From an uncultured Propionibacteriaceae bacterium (lineage in GTDB: Bacteria > Actinomycetota > Actinomycetes > Propionibacteriales > Propionibacteriaceae): a DNA stretch of 14,728 nucleotides. A program made the position numbers and the translations under genes. Where the stretch lies: NCBI GenBank assembly GCA_936941515.1, contig CAKZJI010000269.1, positions 1 to 14,728 on the forward strand, written 5' to 3'. The notes under the pieces are model-generated. The model saw nothing but the letters and a program-made list of their open reading frames with translations, ran no database searches and was not told the origin of the DNA. Below are positions 13,915 through 14,728 of this stretch, piece after piece. Positions within the stretch are counted from its first letter, which is position 1, and every line of letters starts with the position of its first letter.

Positions 13915-14728
13915 ATGAAACGGGAGCGGCTGCGCCAATACCAGCGGCGTCTGGCACCGGGCACGCCCCTACGCGCCGGCCTGGATCGCATACTGCACGG
14001 CGGCACTGGCGCTCTCGTGGTGCTGGGCAACAACGCGAAGGTCCAGCAGGTCTCCAGCGGCGGGTTCCAGCTGAACGTGGAGTTCACGCCGCAGGCTCTG
14101 CGGGAGCTGGCGAAGATGGACGGCGCCATCATCTTGTCGGGTGATCTCAGCCGCATCGTCGCCGCCGGGGTTCACCTGGTGCCCGCAGGTGATCTGCCGA
14201 CCGCCGAGACCGGCACCCGGCACCGTTCCGCCGACCGCACGGCCCAGGCCTCGGGAGTTCCCGTGGTGACGGTGTCCGCTTCGATGTCCACGATTTCGCT
14301 GTTCATGGACGGCCACCGGCACGTGGTGGAGAGCTCCAGCCAGATGATCAGCCGCGCCAACCAGACCCTGGCGACGCTGTCCCAGCTCGTCAGCCGGCTT
14401 GACGACGTGCTGCGCCAATTCAACGCCATGGAGGTCGGCGACCAGGTGACCGTCGGCGATGCGACGCTGCGGGTGGCCGCGTTGGCCGACAACGCCTCCT
14501 TCAGCCACCTGCCGGTGCTGTGGGTTCCGCGCACGGTCTGGGCGGCGACCGTCGGATGCAGGGTCGCGGTGCCGTCGGTGACGGTCTGCCGCATCATCTG
14601 GCGCAACGAGGTGAGCACCGAGGCGTCGAGCGGCTTCGGGGTGCGGTCGCCGGCCGGCGAGCCGGTGCCCGGCTTCCCGGACGCCCTGTACCTGAGCGGC
14701 GTCACCATCAGCACCGTCGGCTACGGCG
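13915..14728 (+). CDS. disA: Diadenylate cyclase DisA N-terminal part, C-terminal part atypical (runs off right edge)
   Basis: The frame is open for 271 codons to the window end. Residues 1-182 match DisA, which makes c-di-AMP from two ATP and scans DNA. The DAC domain is intact: GALVVLG, the catalytic DGA in KMDGAIILS (66-74), and the RHR motif in GTRHRSADR (98-106). The start of the linker is also recognisable (SRANQTLATL, SRLDDVLRQFNAMEVGDQVT). After VTVGD (about 178-182), where other DisA proteins continue with a VQRLEMVRRI-like helix, the sequence becomes unrelated: SFSHLPVLWVPRTVWAATVG, later GFPDALYLSGVTISTVGYG. Neither of the other plus frames restores DisA. The DNA-binding helix-hairpin-helix end is not seen. 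It could be a gene fusion, a rearrangement or an assembly chimera. The DisA identity of the first part is firm. Confidence 0.8.
   Translation, partial: MKRERLRQYQRRLAPGTPLRAGLDRILHGGTGALVVLGNNAKVQQVSSGGFQLNVEFTPQALRELAKMDGAIILSGDLSRIVAAGVHLVPAGDLPTAETGTRHRSADRTAQASGVPVVTVSASMSTISLFMDGHRHVVESSSQMISRANQTLATLSQLVSRLDDVLRQFNAMEVGDQVTVGDATLRVAALADNASFSHLPVLWVPRTVWAATVGCRVAVPSVTVCRIIWRNEVSTEASSGFGVRSPAGEPVPGFPDALYLSGVTISTVGYG

Noticed and set aside
14172..14714. Long minus-strand frame opposite disA, with LTSLRQMMRQTVTDGTAT resembling a penicillin-binding-protein segment
   Set aside because: No KTG box follows, the frame is limited by a stop at 14721-14723, and most of it lies antisense to clear DisA sequence. 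It shares third-codon positions with the plus frame, so its good codon bias is not independent evidence. A weak possibility remains for the part beyond 14460.

Overview
The window reads as GC-rich actinobacterial chromosome. Mycothione reductase, a 33-residue bS22-type ribosomal protein, a fused uroporphyrinogen methyltransferase/synthase with an arginine-rich tail, and the order asd-proC-(DUF1707)-bS22-hemD all point to Actinomycetota. A Propionibacteriaceae-like host is plausible, but that is an impression and not something I could search for.

Layout. From 1 to 4760 there is the start of a DUF262 protein running off the left edge (minus), mycothione reductase (minus), a divergent short-chain dehydrogenase (plus), then convergent with it a membrane protein that joins a sigma-factor-like cytoplasmic part to GerMN and Gmad2 extracellular domains (minus), and a histidine phosphatase (minus). 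From 4757 to 9170 a minus-strand run holds hemD/cysG (overlapping the phosphatase by 4 bases), bS22, a DUF1707/LiaF-like protein, proC and asd (proC and asd overlap by one base). From 9206 to 11692 a tight minus-strand operon encodes a TIM-barrel isomerase-like protein, a divergent proline dehydrogenase-like protein and a CPBP-family membrane protein. From 11774 to the right edge the plus strand carries a glyoxalase-like protein, radA and the 5' part of disA.

How the genes fit together. Most of the window is housekeeping: tetrapyrrole synthesis (hemD), amino acid synthesis (asd, proC), thiol redox (mtr), translation (bS22) and DNA repair/c-di-AMP signalling (radA-disA). Several genes start only 6-7 bases after a TAnnnT-like -10 box, which suggests leaderless transcripts. 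No stretch over 300 bases lacks a gene; the longest gaps are 169-290, 3956-4103 and 6494-6666, and each is described. I see no tRNA, rRNA, CRISPR array or insertion sequence.

The parts most worth a second look are the disA reading frame, which stops looking like DisA after about residue 182 but stays open to the edge and ends in a potassium-channel-filter-like motif; the sigma-like/GerMN/Gmad2 membrane protein with a perfect 16-bp palindrome upstream; and the proline dehydrogenase homologue that lacks conserved active-site residues.
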